This document shows, in pieces, positions 1 through 11,734 of a stretch of DNA of 64,000 nucleotides. The translations under genes were made by a program, and so were the position numbers. The first letter of the stretch is position 1. Each line of letters opens with the position of its first letter. The notes under the pieces are model-generated. The model was given only the letters and a program-made list of their open reading frames with translations. It had not been told where the DNA came from and ran no database searches. This DNA is from Dendrobium chrysotoxum (Eukaryota > Streptophyta > Magnoliopsida > Asparagales > Orchidaceae): NCBI GenBank assembly GCA_019925795.1, contig CM034300.1, forward strand, positions 38,807,135-38,871,134, in the 5' to 3' direction.

Positions 1-1261
1 AGAACCCAACCTCCTTTTGCTTCCTCCTGAAGCAGGCAGAGAACCTCGGACTCCTTTCGCTTCCTTCTGAAGCAGGCAGAGAACCCCGGATCTTCTTGCA
101 AATGATCCTCTCACAAAGAACACCAACACGACGAAAGACGACGAGCAAAGAAGACGACTCTGATCCTTTCTTAGAGCAACCTACATGAACCCCTCATGAA
201 CTCCCCCTCACAAGATCCTCTCTCTCTCTCCCAAACTCTCTTTCTCTCTAGGGTTTCTCTGGAAAGAAAAGTGAAAAAAGATTTTTCTTGTTGAAAGAAA
301 AAGATCTTTTATAGGAGGGCTCAAAATCTGGCCTAAATCTCAACTTGTGGGCCTAGATCATCCAGGATGATCGATAGATCATCCTGTACGATCAGTTCAA
401 AATCAACTGTTTTAGCCTGGACGATCTGGCTCTTCTGGACGATCAGTGGAAAAAGTTATTCATATCATCCCGTATGATTTTGCGATCGTTCGGGATGATT
501 AGTGTAAATTCAGGAATTTCATCCAGAAGATCGCTCTGGCCGTCCAGAGAAACTGGCTCTGGACGACCAAAAAATGACTTGATCGTCCAGGACGAGATGG
601 ATATCGTCCTGTACGATTACTTCAAAAAGTGCCGAAATCGTCCTGAGCACCGCTCTGGACGTACAGCTAAAACACACTTGATGATGATGATCGTCCAGGA
701 TGATATGATCGTATCAATCAAATGTTAATTGCTTTCCTTAATTACCAGACTAATTTAGGCATGATTATACAGTATCGTCTAGGATGATACACGTATCGTC
801 CGGGATGATCAGACCAAATATCTTAAAATAAAAACTTGCCTAACTTGATCCGGCGGATGAGAATTTCTTATTTGAGCATACCATCCCATACGATGTCGGG
901 ATCATCCATGATGATCTGTTTAATCAGACAGACTTAACTTTGTCGCCCTGATTAGAGTTTCTATTTTTACTTGATCGTCCAGGATGATGTGAATATTGTC
1001 TAGGATGATCTGAATAAAAAATTGAACAAAAACTCTAATTCACTCAAGCTCTCCCCCTGAGTGTGTGTGTGTAAGGTTACATAGCTAGGGGATCAGTTAC
1101 ATTTCAATTGACTCAAGAAAAGGAAAATAGTACACTTAGACACACTTGGACTCGATCTTGAATTGGCTTGAGTTGCTCGTGATCTTTTGTGCCTGAAATG
1201 GGTTAGCCAAGAAAAACATAATAGAAACATGTTTGTCATCATCAAAACCAGATTTGCAACA
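1..1261 (-). mobile_element. Sirevirus-type LTR fragment (5' part of LTR, truncated by window)
   Basis: This stretch has the architecture of the Sirevirus LTRs at 39995-41736 and 49732-51470 but a different sequence. Near the left edge lie tandem units containing GGCAGAGAACC. Then comes a TATA-like CCTATAAAAG on the minus strand near 308-317, then a cluster of palindromes such as ATCATCCAGGATGAT (360-1020). The right end reads GATTTGCAACA, which on the minus strand gives the LTR start TGTTGCAAATC at 1261. No polypurine tract follows 1261, so this is either the 5' LTR of an element lying to the left or a solo LTR. Family membership is inferred from architecture, not from a database match. The open frames in it (such as 474-728) have no recognisable product. 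Confidence 0.6.
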
Positions 1262-2007
1262 AGAAATTAGCTCAGGTCAGCTAGGGTAGGTCGTGAACGG
1301 GATGGGGAAGGCTGGCTCCGGGTTCAGTCTTGGAGGTAGAGTCGGATGGGAGCATGGCTTTGGCCTTGGCTAGGTCACCTGAATGGGAAGAGGGGGCCAG
1401 AGGGGTTTCTATGAATAGGAGAAGCAAATAGAGGGCATGATGTTGGATGGCTTCAGCCTTCTCCTTGGATCTATGAACCAGAGGAGGCAGAGAGGAGAGG
1501 GGGGCTTCTGCTTCTCTGGATGGAATAAGCAAGAGAAAAAAATGAGTGAGAGAGGAAGAACTTGTGAATGAATGGAGACAGGACTATGTATGGAGGAAAT
1601 GCATGCCAAAAACCCTGAAGGGAAATTCACCATTTTTCATTCGTTATTGCAGTCACTAAAACACGCGAATGGAGCTGAAGTAGTTGAGGATTAGATACGG
1701 ACCACTGTAATTTAATTTTTTCCCTCGGATCTAGCTTCCTAACTTAGAGGAAAAAATTCAAACAGCTTAAAAAGGGATTTAAATTTTAATTGGAATTAAG
1801 CTAAACCCACTATGGTTAAAATTAAGCCTGAGTTAGGTCCAATCCAAGTGAATTTGGGCTAGTTTGGGTTCAATGCGATCAGATTTAATTAATTTACAAA
1901 AATCAAATCTAATTTATTATTAATTTCAGTCAAATTGAGATCAACGAGGCTCACTCAATTTGATCAAATGTGCTCGAGGGCAAATTATGTTAAAATTGAG
2001 GTCAACA
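1262..2007. other. Unassigned sequence, possible edge of another gypsy LTR
   Basis: No gene is supported here. The first 350 bp are purine-rich; the remainder is AT-rich with words typical of the neighbouring gypsy LTRs. It ends at 1997-2007 in TGAGGTCAACA, which is also the terminal sequence of both gypsy LTRs (6151-6161 and 21799-21809). This may therefore be the start of another LTR of a related family on the minus strand. Open frames on the minus strand at 1281-1633 show no domain. Confidence 0.3.
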
Positions 2008-2010
2008 GTA

Positions 2011-5000
2011 TTGTGCCATCAAGCTCGAGGAACCAAGCCTCCTTAGGACACTTAGCCACACAACCCAAAGTAGACCATCCTAAAAACTTGGTTGATGTAT
2101 TTGAATTAAGGGTTTTATTTTAGTTAAATAATTAAAAGTATTTTAAATATGGAATTTGACACTCTATTGAATATATTTGTGGTGTTGTGCCATCAAGCTC
2201 GAGAAATTAGGCCTCCTTAGGACACTTAGCCCCATAGCTCGATGAAGTCCATCCTAAAAATCTCATCTTTAAAGTGCTTTTTATGTATTAGAATGTTGGT
2301 TGATTGAATTTATTAAACAAATTATAGTTTTTTTTGGAATTTTAATTAATTATTAAAATTTTGGAATTATGAGAATTATTTAAACATATTAATTAAGGGG
2401 TTAAAAGTTGACTTTTAAAATTAAAGCTATTTTTGGGGTTTTAATCATTTTCTTAAATATAGAGCCTTAAAATGACTAATTAGACTCTGAGTTTGCTCAA
2501 TTTGGAATTTTTTACATTAGGTTATGATTTTTCAAAGTTTAGACCTAGATTTGAACTACGGTTGACTGAAAAGTTGACTTTTTGACTTTGACCAAATTTT
2601 TGAGGTTTGATATTTTTAGAAAATACTATATTTTATTGAGAGTTGAGTGGCATTAAGTTTGATTAAGTTAGATTTTTTTGGAATTATTAGTGATTTTTCA
2701 AAAATTGGGTATTTTTTGGAATTTCTAAAATTGCCTAAATTAAGGGATTTTTTATTTTGATCCAAATCAACCCCACCTCTTGGAATAACTCCCAATGGTC
2801 AGTGATGACCTAAGGGGATGTTTGTAATTATTTGGTGAATAATTAGAAATTTTAAATATATTTAATTAATTTTTTGAATTAATTATCAATTCTTCTTAAA
2901 AATTAAATTATGATTAAATTAGAGGCCATCTAATAGGGCTTTGATTTTTCATGGGTTGAGAGTTTAATTAGGATTAATTAGAGTCCATATATGGAATTTT
3001 TGGATTTAAAATAAATTTTTAGTGAATTAATTAAGGCTCTAGGTTAAGTCTAGAGAAGGATTTTGGGGTTCCCAATTGGTGGACTAAATGGGCACCAAAT
3101 TTAGTCAAATTTAGACCATGAGATCACTGATCTCAAGTTCCAAACCCCTTAAATTTGGGATCAAATGGAAATCTCTAAGGTGGCTAACCAAGCCACCCAA
3201 GGCCTTAGAAAATTCCTAAGTCACTATCCTAGGCTTGGATAGGGGTGCAATGAGTGGCTCTAAACTCCTTAGACTAAGTATAATCTACACAGCAAAATTC
3301 AATTCCTAATTCTCATTGGATAGATCATAGCTCCAATTTAAACTTAGGGGTCAAACCATGACCCCTAAGCTTAAATTGGCATGGATATGCACTTAATCAT
3401 ATGAAACAATAGAGAGAAAATTTGGACATGTTAGAGACATGCCCAAATTCACTCTCCCAAAATCCCATGCCATGGAGACTTGAATTAGACACATAAATAC
3501 ATAAATATCATAAAAATTCAAATGTAAATTAACATTAACATAAAGATAATTGGGACTTGGGATCATAGGCTTTTTGAAGATCTCCTTGAGATCTTTCTAA
3601 TGAGCCTAAGAGCTTCTAATTTGGTTAAGTGGATTGGGAGATATAAAATTTTGAAGATTCTTATGATTTTTGGATTTCATAAACTCAAATATACAACGTC
3701 AGCCTATGTTTTCCACATGGGCGCCATCTAATTTGTCAGCCAGTCATTGGTGCTAATTATGTAAATATGGAATTTGGTATATTTATGGGATCATTGATCA
3801 AATGGTTATGATCGAATTGGCTCTGGGACTGCAGGATTTAATCCAAACCGTTGATCTTGATCAATGGTTAAGATTATATTCTCAACCTCTTACTTGTATC
3901 CGTAATTGTGAACCTTCTCCAACGTGATTCGGGAGATCTCACAGATGAAACTCAACCAAACTTCACAAGAAGGATTAGGACATCACAAATCGTCAATCCA
4001 ACGATCAGATTCCAGCAAGTTGATAGTTTGTTTCACACTTGAGACGTCGAGACTGAAGGATGGCTAGAGGTATGACTTTGAGCGGAGGATGGAGAGCTTT
4101 CACTGGAATTCACTTGGGATAATGGCTGAGAATAGCTAAGAAGATGGGGGCACTATGGGATTACTCAGGGAGCTCTAGGGAGGCTTTTCAAAATATTAAA
4201 ATGGAATGGGGACATCTTGATGAGGGTACCCTATTCAAGCCATCGTAGCAGCTATGGATGGTTGGGATTGATTAGGTCAACCATTGGATGGATACCAACT
4301 AGAAGGGGACAACCTAGGGTGGTTTCCTAAGCTCAAAGGAGTGAATACAGGCCTTGGAGAAGGTTCTAGGTAGGGCTTATGTAGAAGGGGGAGGGGACCA
4401 GTGAAGCTCATCTTAATTTTCTCTAGCCACCACTGGCCACTGACTGGTTTAGGCTTAGGTGGAAAGTTCACTGGGGTCCGACAAGCTCAAAGGTTAGCTC
4501 AATTGGGCATGGGAGAGCCTAATTCACTTGGGTAGCTCAGGTTAACCCAAACATATATGATTTAGGTCGATCTGGGCTCAACCTAGGTCAAGCCAGTTGG
4601 TGGGATTGAGGTGGAAGGTGCATTGGGTTAAGGGGAACCCAATGCAAGTATTAATTAGGCTTGACGTGGTCTTAGATGGGAAATGGCTCGGGTCAAGGTG
4701 GTTTTGACCACTTTGGCCTAGTCTAGAGGTTGATCCAAGTTAACCCAAGGGTTGGGCTGACTAGGGTAGATGTGTTAAACTTAGGGCTACCCAATGGAGG
4801 GGTCGGTTGGGTTTAATTCAGCTTAGGTTTAGAAATGGCCCAACCCAAGGTGGGTTTTGCCCCTTTAGGTTAGCCTATTTCCTAACCCAAGTTGACCCAA
4901 GGGTGGGGTCAACTGGGGAAGGTGTATTTGGTCAACGGGAACCCAATGCCACCATTAATTTGATCCAATTAGGCTAGGGTTGGATCTTGGCTCAAGGGGA

Positions 5001-6161
5001 ACCCCTCCTTAGGGCACTTGGGTCATGCCAAATGGCTAACCCAAGTGGGCCCAAGGCTTGGGTCTTCAAGAGGGGTCTATTGAGGACCCAATAGGTGACC
5101 CAATAGGTTTGAATGGGTTTGGAGAGGTAATAGTCAAAGGATTTCAAAGGGTAGAAGTGTATGAAGGGTTATGTTAAAGTTGGTTAACTTGGCCAACCAA
5201 GCTAACCTAGGGTCAAGGGTTAGGTCGATTGAGTTCAGGTTGATCATATGAACTCAATGGCGGAGGTCCCAAGCCAAGAGAAGGTCATTTAATTGGAAAT
5301 GGGTGTTTAAATCCTTAAGGGTCACTTTAGTCAAACTTGGTTAGGTTTATCAACCAGGTCAAACCAAACTATGGGTTTAGGTCCAATATTCTCTTAGAAC
5401 ATTTAGGGTCCATTGGGATAGGTTTTGGAGGTTGATATCTGAAGGTCATGTTAAATTTTGGGGAAAATACCAAAAACCTCCTTTAAATGACATTTTAGCC
5501 AGTTTGCCCCCAAGTCAACCCTAGGTCAAAGATGATCCAGAAAAGTGTAGGTTATTAATCAATAAGTCAAGAGAAAGGCTGTGAGTATGGTTGAAAGGTT
5601 TAGAGAGAATCCCAAAGTCAAATTCCACTGAATGACAAATTCAGTGGCATAAGCTATAAATATTTGAGGGTTTTGTAGCTTTTAGAAATCAATTTAGTTT
5701 TATTGGCCTAGGGACCTGATAATGGGTTAAAATTTGGTGTGTTGATCCTAAAGATACAACTAACAAAGATGTAATTGATATCCTCCAAATCAGATGTCAT
5801 TTGACGTGGTTTCCAGGTGACTTAAAATTCACCTAGAAAGGGTTTCTAGACCAAGGGTCTTAACCCTAGGATTTGATTTAGAATGTTGGGTTTGGAATTG
5901 ATTGATTGAGTTTGTGCTATCCATATTAATGGAAGCCAAATGGATTATTGAAATTGATTAGATATGATTTGAGATTTGATTAAAAGCTAGTTGAAGGCTG
6001 GATTAGAGATTGGATTGAAGGGTAGAGTTGGATTTGATTCGGATTGAATTGGATATTAATTGGGACCTATATAATGGAGGGGTGGACACCTTCCAATCAT
6101 AATGTCACCCAAATAAAATCTAGGCATGTCTTAGTGATCTCATATGAGAATGAGGTCAACA
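2011..6161 (-). repeat. 3' LTR of the gypsy element (4.15 kb)
   Basis: This is collinear with 17527-21809 over its whole length. It ends on the plus strand in GAGGTCAACA, giving the minus-strand LTR start TGTTGACCTC. It opens with two copies of a 174-bp unit (2011 and 2185, each starting TTGTGCCATCAAGCTCGAG). The other LTR has the same duplication, so it predates the insertion. Compared with the 5' LTR it lacks about 115 bp corresponding to 19572-19687. Short open frames inside it (4277-4471, 6044-6229) are chance. The LTR is mostly AT-rich and noncoding. Confidence 0.85.
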
Positions 6162-6176
6162 AGTGGCCCCCATTAT
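6162..6176 (-). other. Polypurine tract of the gypsy element
   Basis: On the minus strand the sequence ATAATGGGGGCCACT lies directly before the LTR start TGTTGACC. This is the position and composition expected of the plus-strand primer. It fixes the orientation of the element and the inner boundary of the 3' LTR. Confidence 0.6.
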
Positions 6177-6339
6177 GTGTAGTAGAACAAAGCTCTAGTG
6201 CAAATATTGGCGTTGACCTAATGGAATAATGGAATTTAAGATTTTGATTCCAAGAAAAGGAAGGACCAAACCTTGGAGAGTCAAAGTTGAGTGGGTAATA
6301 GGGTGGTGCCACAAAGGGCATTATCTAGCACTAATTGGT

Positions 6340-6800
6340 GATCGTTTGATGGGGTCAAAATATGCCCAAGAGGATCAAAACCTAAGAGAAGGTAACACCT
6401 AACTCAAAGGGGAGAAGAAAAGATGGCTATGTGGTGGGGTTGAAATATGCCAAACACAGAGGGCTGAGCGATTATATGATTGGGTCAAAACATGTCCATC
6501 ATAGAGGTCCGAGGTTAGATAACCATATGGTGGGGTCAAAATATGCCCAACAAAAAGGGTCGAATGATTGTATGATGGGTTCATATATGCCCATCATAGA
6601 GGATTAGGTTGAATGAATATTTGGTGGGGTCAAAATATGCCCAACATAGAAGGTTGAATGAATATATGATGGGGTTGAGATATGCCCATCACAAAGGATC
6701 AGGTTGAATGACCATGTGGTGGGGTCAAAATATGCCCAACACAGAGGGTTGAATGATCGTATGATGGGGTTGATATATGCCCATCATAGAGGATCAAAAC
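6340..6800. repeat. Minisatellite of alternating ~47-bp units behind gypsy pol
   Basis: About nine units each contain a form of ATATGCCCA (near 6362, 6448, 6491, 6541, 6586, 6638, 6682, 6730 and 6776). Two unit types alternate, one with CCCAACA-AGAGGGT and one with CCCATCATAGAGG, giving a dimer period of about 95 bp. The array sits between the end of integrase and the PPT, so it is part of the element's 3' untranslated region. Open frames crossing it (6399-6584, 6704-6991) are by-products of the repeat. Confidence 0.8.
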
Positions 6801-6889
6801 CTAAGGTAAGGCATCACCTAACCCATGGGGAAAGAGGACACAAAGTGATTAATTTATGGCTTGATCTTTTTGGAATTTTTCTAATAGTT

Positions 6890-8060
6890 AAATCAAGATT
6901 GATCAAAGTTTGTTTAGGACAACAAAACATTTCATTAATTGGAAATTTGAGCTACATAAAGCATTACATTTCTTATGGAAACACCCATTGATAGGTAACA
7001 TTGGGTGATTTTCTTTACAATCCACTAGCTGATATAAGCCCCCTTCGTAGACTATTTCTATAATAAAGGATCATTCCCAAGTTGGTTCAAACTTCCCACC
7101 AATCTTTTGATGAGCTAAGATAGGCCTCCAAAGAACCAAGACCAAGTCTCCTACTTGAAAGGTGGTAGGTCGCACTATCTTATCATGGGATTGAATCATT
7201 CGGGCCTTATACAACTCTAGATTTTGTTGATCTTAGAGATGACATTCTTTAAGGCCTTCGAGTTCTTCTAGCCAGAGCTGTGCATTACGCTCAATTGTGA
7301 TTTTATTCTGGATTACAACTTTGAGTGAAGGAATTTATATTTCTAAGAGGAGTACGACCTTGGACCCATGCATTAATGCAAACGGTGTGGATTGGGTTGG
7401 GGTTCTATAAGTGGTACGTTAGGCCCACAAGGCTTCCACCAACCTCTCATCCCATTGATGTTTGTTATCATTAAGGGCCTTCTTGATAATCTACACCTAA
7501 GTCTTGTTGAAAGCCTTAGCCAACCTATTAGCCCAGGGGTAATAGATTGTTTAGTATCTCTAATCAGTGTTATGGCATCTTATGAAATTATTGATTTTTG
7601 TAGACTTAAATGCAGACCCATTATCAGATATAATTCTATGAGGTATGCCAAATTAATATACGATGTGGTCACAAAAGAACTTTAAAATATGGTGTGATGT
7701 TGTATTGTATAGCGGAATTTCTTTTGCCCACTTAGAAAAGTAATCTGCCAGATCTAATATTAAGTGATGACCCTTTGAAGAAGGAGGGTCAATTAGCCCG
7801 ATAACATTCGTGCCCCAACTTTTAATGTGCCACAAAGCTATCGTGGGATGCAACACATTAGGTAGCTGATGTAAAACCACATCACGAATGTGGCACTGAT
7901 GATAATATCTCAAAATATTCATGCAATCGTCAATCATCATGGGCCAGTAGTATCTAAGTCTTTTAATTTTCAACTTCATTTTTGGACCCGGATGATGAGC
8001 ACCGTATTGCCCGGAGTGGACCTCATTAATAATCTTCAGGTCCTGTCATTTGTCTAAATA
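6890..8060 (-). pseudogene. Gypsy integrase relic
   Basis: The minus strand encodes an integrase: a damaged zinc-binding motif (YYHQCH where CHxC is expected), then the core motif WGTNVIGLIDPPSSKGHH and DYFSKWA (7653-7979). These are followed by ISDNGSAF and a piece reading ANRLAKAFNKT near 7500-7540, then the C-terminal part around 7100-7400 (LWRPILAHQKIGGKFEP). The first catalytic Asp appears as Asn and the catalytic Glu (normally GQAEAFNK) as Lys; both fit G-to-A changes. The middle Asp in SDNG remains. In-frame stops are present. The protein would have joined cDNA ends to host DNA; this copy cannot. Confidence 0.8.
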
Positions 8061-9103
8061 ATGTAGCCACATATGATAAAACAATCAATGGTATAACATA
8101 CTATTGACTAGTACATACGATAGGGCACATTTCTTGATCTTGTGGGAGAGGGACTTATCTTGGGGAAGTTTACCCTCTTAAAGGTAGTTAATTAGTGATT
8201 GTCTCCAATTTCCTTCTTCTTCAATTACTGAAGAGGTAGAAAGGATCTAGGAAGATTGCTTATGGATGTGTTCCAAATCTATAGGAGAGAGGACTTGACA
8301 ACCTTGAATCTCTATAGGGATGGAGTCTTCTTCTGGGCACACAAATTTCTTGGATAGATTTGCTAAGGCATCCACTGCAGAATTACTTTGACGGGGAACC
8401 CTATACAGAGTTACAATAGGGATTTTCTCAAGTAGGTGACCGGCGTACTGGTGGTATTCGAGGAGCTTAGGATTCATAACTTTATAGGTTCTTACAACTT
8501 GGTTGATCACTAGTTAAGAATCACCAAAGATTTTAATCTCTTTAATCTCCATTAGAATTATAAGTTCTAGGATGGTTATTTGAGCTTCATAATCTGCCTC
8601 GTTATTCATGTAAGGATCTAATATATGGTAGGAAAAATGCATCTTTCCCCTTTCTCGTGTTATAAAAATTAAGCCAATTCCAGCTTTTTCAGGGATTAAA
8701 GATTTCTAGGTTTTACCCTATTACGAAGATGCCACACCATCAAAATATAATTCCAAGATAGGGTCATTAGAGTCCCTTAAACTCATGATTTATTCATCAA
8801 GTAAATCATCATTCAAAGGAGAATCTATTAGTAGTGAGTGTGCAACAAGTAAGTTGGCAATGGAGTGTCCTTTAGTAGCAGGCAGGGGAGCAAAAGTGAT
8901 TTCGACTTTGAGTAATATCATAGACCATCATGCTAATCATCATGAAAACATAGGCCGGGTCATAAGATATTGCAATGGGTTAACTCTGGAAATCAAACTA
9001 ATTGAAAGAGAGAGCATGTAGCGTCTTAGTTTTTGGGTTGCAAAATTAAAGCAATACAATGCTTCTCAATCAATGGGTAGCAAATTTTGGTAGGAGGAAG
9101 TCT
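8061..9103 (-). pseudogene. Gypsy RNase H relic
   Basis: The clearest piece, 8247-8510, reads on the minus strand with LLEYHQYAGHLLEKIPIVTL and RQSNSAVDALANLSKK. This is the C-terminal part of a retrotransposon RNase H, where the D of VDALA is conserved. The upstream half (8511-9100) is interrupted by stops. RNase H degrades the RNA strand during reverse transcription. Its frame differs from that of the RT at 9104-10018, so at least one frameshift separates them. Confidence 0.65.
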
Positions 9104-10060
9104 TCAGCTCAGGTAATAGAGAGCATTCTCTTTTCCCTCATTATTGACTAGATATAGTAGAGCTCCCAGTGACCCATCGAGGGCTGCAGTGTAAAGAATA
9201 AGAGGTTTCCCCAGAAAAGGGGCTGCTAAAACTGGCATATTGGTAAGGTATTCCTTGATATTATTGAAGGCATTATGGTACTTCTTGTCCCAAATGAATT
9301 TAGCAACCTTCTTGGCTGGGATAAAGAAGGGTTGACATCTACGAAATAGGTTTGAGATAAACCTTCTTTTATATGCTAGCCTACCTTGGAGGGACCTTAA
9401 CTGAGTAAGGCTTTTGGGAGGTGCCATAATAAAGATGGCTTCAATTTTAAAGTGTGCAATCTCAATTCCACGGTGCCTCCCTACAAATCCTAAGAATTTC
9501 CTTGAAGTGACCCCGAAAGAATACTTTAAGGGATTCATTTTAAGGTCGTAGCGGTGCAACTGCTCAAAAATTATTCTTAAGTCATATAGATGAGCCTCTT
9601 TAACTTTGATATTAACAACCAAATAGTCAATGTAGCATTCAACGTGATTATAGATTAAGTCATCAAAGATTTGAGTCATGTCCCGCTGGTAGTTTGTGGC
9701 ATTCTTAAGGCCAAAGGGCATCACCCTATAATAAAAGATCCCTATATGAGTCCTGAATGTAGTGTTTCTCTCATCTTCTGGGGCCTTCCTGATTTGATTA
9801 TAACCTGACAACCCATCCATAATGGAGAAAATAGTGTGTGAGGAGGTAATGTCAACCATAAGTTCGGGTATGGGTAAAGAAAATTCATCCTCGGGGAACA
9901 CCTTATTTAGATCCCTATAGTCGACACAAATCCAGATTTGACCATGTTTTTGAACTAGTACAACATTGGCTACCCAAGGGGGGTACTGTTCCTCCTGGAT
10001 AAACCTGACCTCAACCAATTTCTTTATCTTAAAAATGACTTGCTACTGGATTTCTAGATG
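9104..10060 (-). pseudogene. Gypsy reverse transcriptase relic
   Basis: This is the longest coding stretch of the element, open over about 300 codons. Motifs in order: QYPPWVANVVLVQKHGQIW, CVDYRDLNK, FSIMDGLSGYNQI, TTFRTHIGIFYYRVMPFGLKNA, CYIDYLVV, and LRSLQGRLAYKRRFISNL in the thumb/connection region. The palm Asp in FSIMDG is kept, but the catalytic YVDD box reads YIDY, with the second Asp replaced by Tyr, so it should be inactive. The motif set is that of Ty3-gypsy RT, and the spacing and wording resemble Tat-lineage elements. It shares its frame with the protease at 11471-11734, as expected for a gag-pol polyprotein. Confidence 0.9.
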
Positions 10061-11299
10061 TATGCATCAAGGAGCTTGTTTAACAGGAATGACATCATGC
10101 TAGATTCTAAGTTTATGGACTACCATATTGGCAGACAAACCTGATATTTCATCGCATGTCCAAGTAAAGTAGTCCCTAAACTCAAAAAAAAAGTTGAATC
10201 AGATCCTTAGATCTATTCTCACTCAACAAAGTATTTATGAAGGTGGGGTGAGGGTCGTCATCAGTTCTAAGGTTAACTTCTCTCAACTCATTAATTATAT
10301 ATTTAATCTCTTCCTCAAATTTGAGGGTGCATCCCAAACTTGAAGTTCATCAGGATCATCTAAATCTCCAAGTAGAGCCCATTGAGGGGATTGATGACTT
10401 CTATAGGGACATTTTGTGATTCAAGATGATAAGTTATCATTAAGCAGTATTCATCATCATTAAAGGAACTAACGGTACTAAAGTTGATACTAGTTATCAA
10501 ATTTTTCTTGATTTTGGCTTGCCAAATATTCTCGTGGTATCTACCTTGACCCTTAGTCCATTGATATGGTATGTGACCTTTAGAGACAGAATTTCTTTAC
10601 ACAGATGAGAAAGTAGCCAAAAAGTAATTATGTTAACTCATTAGAATCTACCTCCTTAAGGGTTACATTAGCTTCATCACTTTATGAGGTGGAGCCTGGA
10701 AAAAATTTCTAGAATTTCCTTACTTCACCACTTATTTTAGGGGCCTCTTTGATCTTTAACCCTGAAATCCTGCCAGTTGATAGTGGGGTTAAGTATAGGG
10801 CCTCAATTCTCCTTCTAAGCTTTTCATACATAGATAATTCAGGCTTGTCACTTTAAAATTTTGGAGCACCAACCTCTGGGTCATTATCATGCTCTAATGT
10901 GAGATCCATCTCTGGAGGAGGATTAATTTTATGGTAATAAAAAAGTATTACGAAACCCCATTTTTTTAGTTCTTCATCGAAACTTGATTTCAGTTTAATA
11001 TACACCGGGGTTGCCTTTCTTTAAAATGAAGCATGACCTCGACACCATGTCCTTTGGGCCATCCTCCCACCTCTTTGAGGTAACCTATTCGGAGGCCTCA
11101 GGACCACGATGTCTAGGTCATCTTCGTTGTCTGATTTTTTTGCTTTTCGCTCTTTTTCTTTTTCTTTTGATTCTTGATTTTGATTGGGGTTTTGCCTGCT
11201 TGTCTCCTACTCAATATTGATCTTAACTTTAGAATAGTAAGAGGACCCTTTTGGTATAAAGTTTGTAGAATCCTCATAGATCGCAATATCTTGAATTGA
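10061..11299 (-). pseudogene. Protease-RT linker of gypsy pol, degenerate
   Basis: This lies between protease and RT on the minus strand and has no long open frame. Near 10030-10110 the pre-RT motif can be traced (SIQKLLDAYI-like words in broken frames). The rest is AT-rich with many stops. I assign it to the polyprotein linker by position only. The plus-strand frame 11011-11220 and its antisense partner are not supported. Confidence 0.45.
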
Positions 11300-11734
11300 G
11301 AATGGTTGCAAATCACCCTTAATCACGCACTCAATGACATCTTGTTGGTACTTGACACATTGGTGTAGGGTAGATGGAACCATCCTATATTCGTGGATCT
11401 AAGACCTACCTAGAAGTGCAATAAAAGATGTAGTCGAATCAATGATATGAAATTTTGCTTCAGTTTTGAGTTATCCAATTTCTAACAGAAGGGTGATAGA
11501 ACCCAAACCCCTCTCGCCTTTCTCATTGAACCTATGTAGCACCAACCTGTCAGTGGTGAGCTTACTAGTATCAACTTTAGGATAGGTAAGGGTCTTTACA
11601 TTCATCACATTGACTGATGCACTTGAATCAATAAGAACTCTTAATAACTTGAAATTCCCTACATTTGTAGTAATATAAAGAGGGTGATTATGATTGGCAG
11701 TGCCTAGAAGTAGGTCTTCATCCAAACATGTCAC
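11300..11734 (-). pseudogene. Gypsy aspartic protease relic
   Basis: The minus strand reads HPLYITTNVGNFKLLRVLIDSSASVNVMNVKTL, then GLGSITLLLEIG, then (past a stop near 11470) FHIIDSTTSF, LLGRS and IHEYRMVPSTLHQCVKY. This is the pattern of plant gypsy retropepsin-like proteases. The catalytic triplet, normally DSG or DGG, reads DSS. The protease would mature the gag-pol polyprotein. The segment is in the same frame as RT. Confidence 0.75.

Noticed and set aside
474..728. Plus-strand open frame in the left LTR fragment
   Set aside because: It runs through the palindrome array of an LTR and has no domain or plausible start context.
360..1020. Palindromes as rho-independent terminators or bacterial operators
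   Set aside because: The context is a plant LTR, and the palindromes lack the T-run of terminators.
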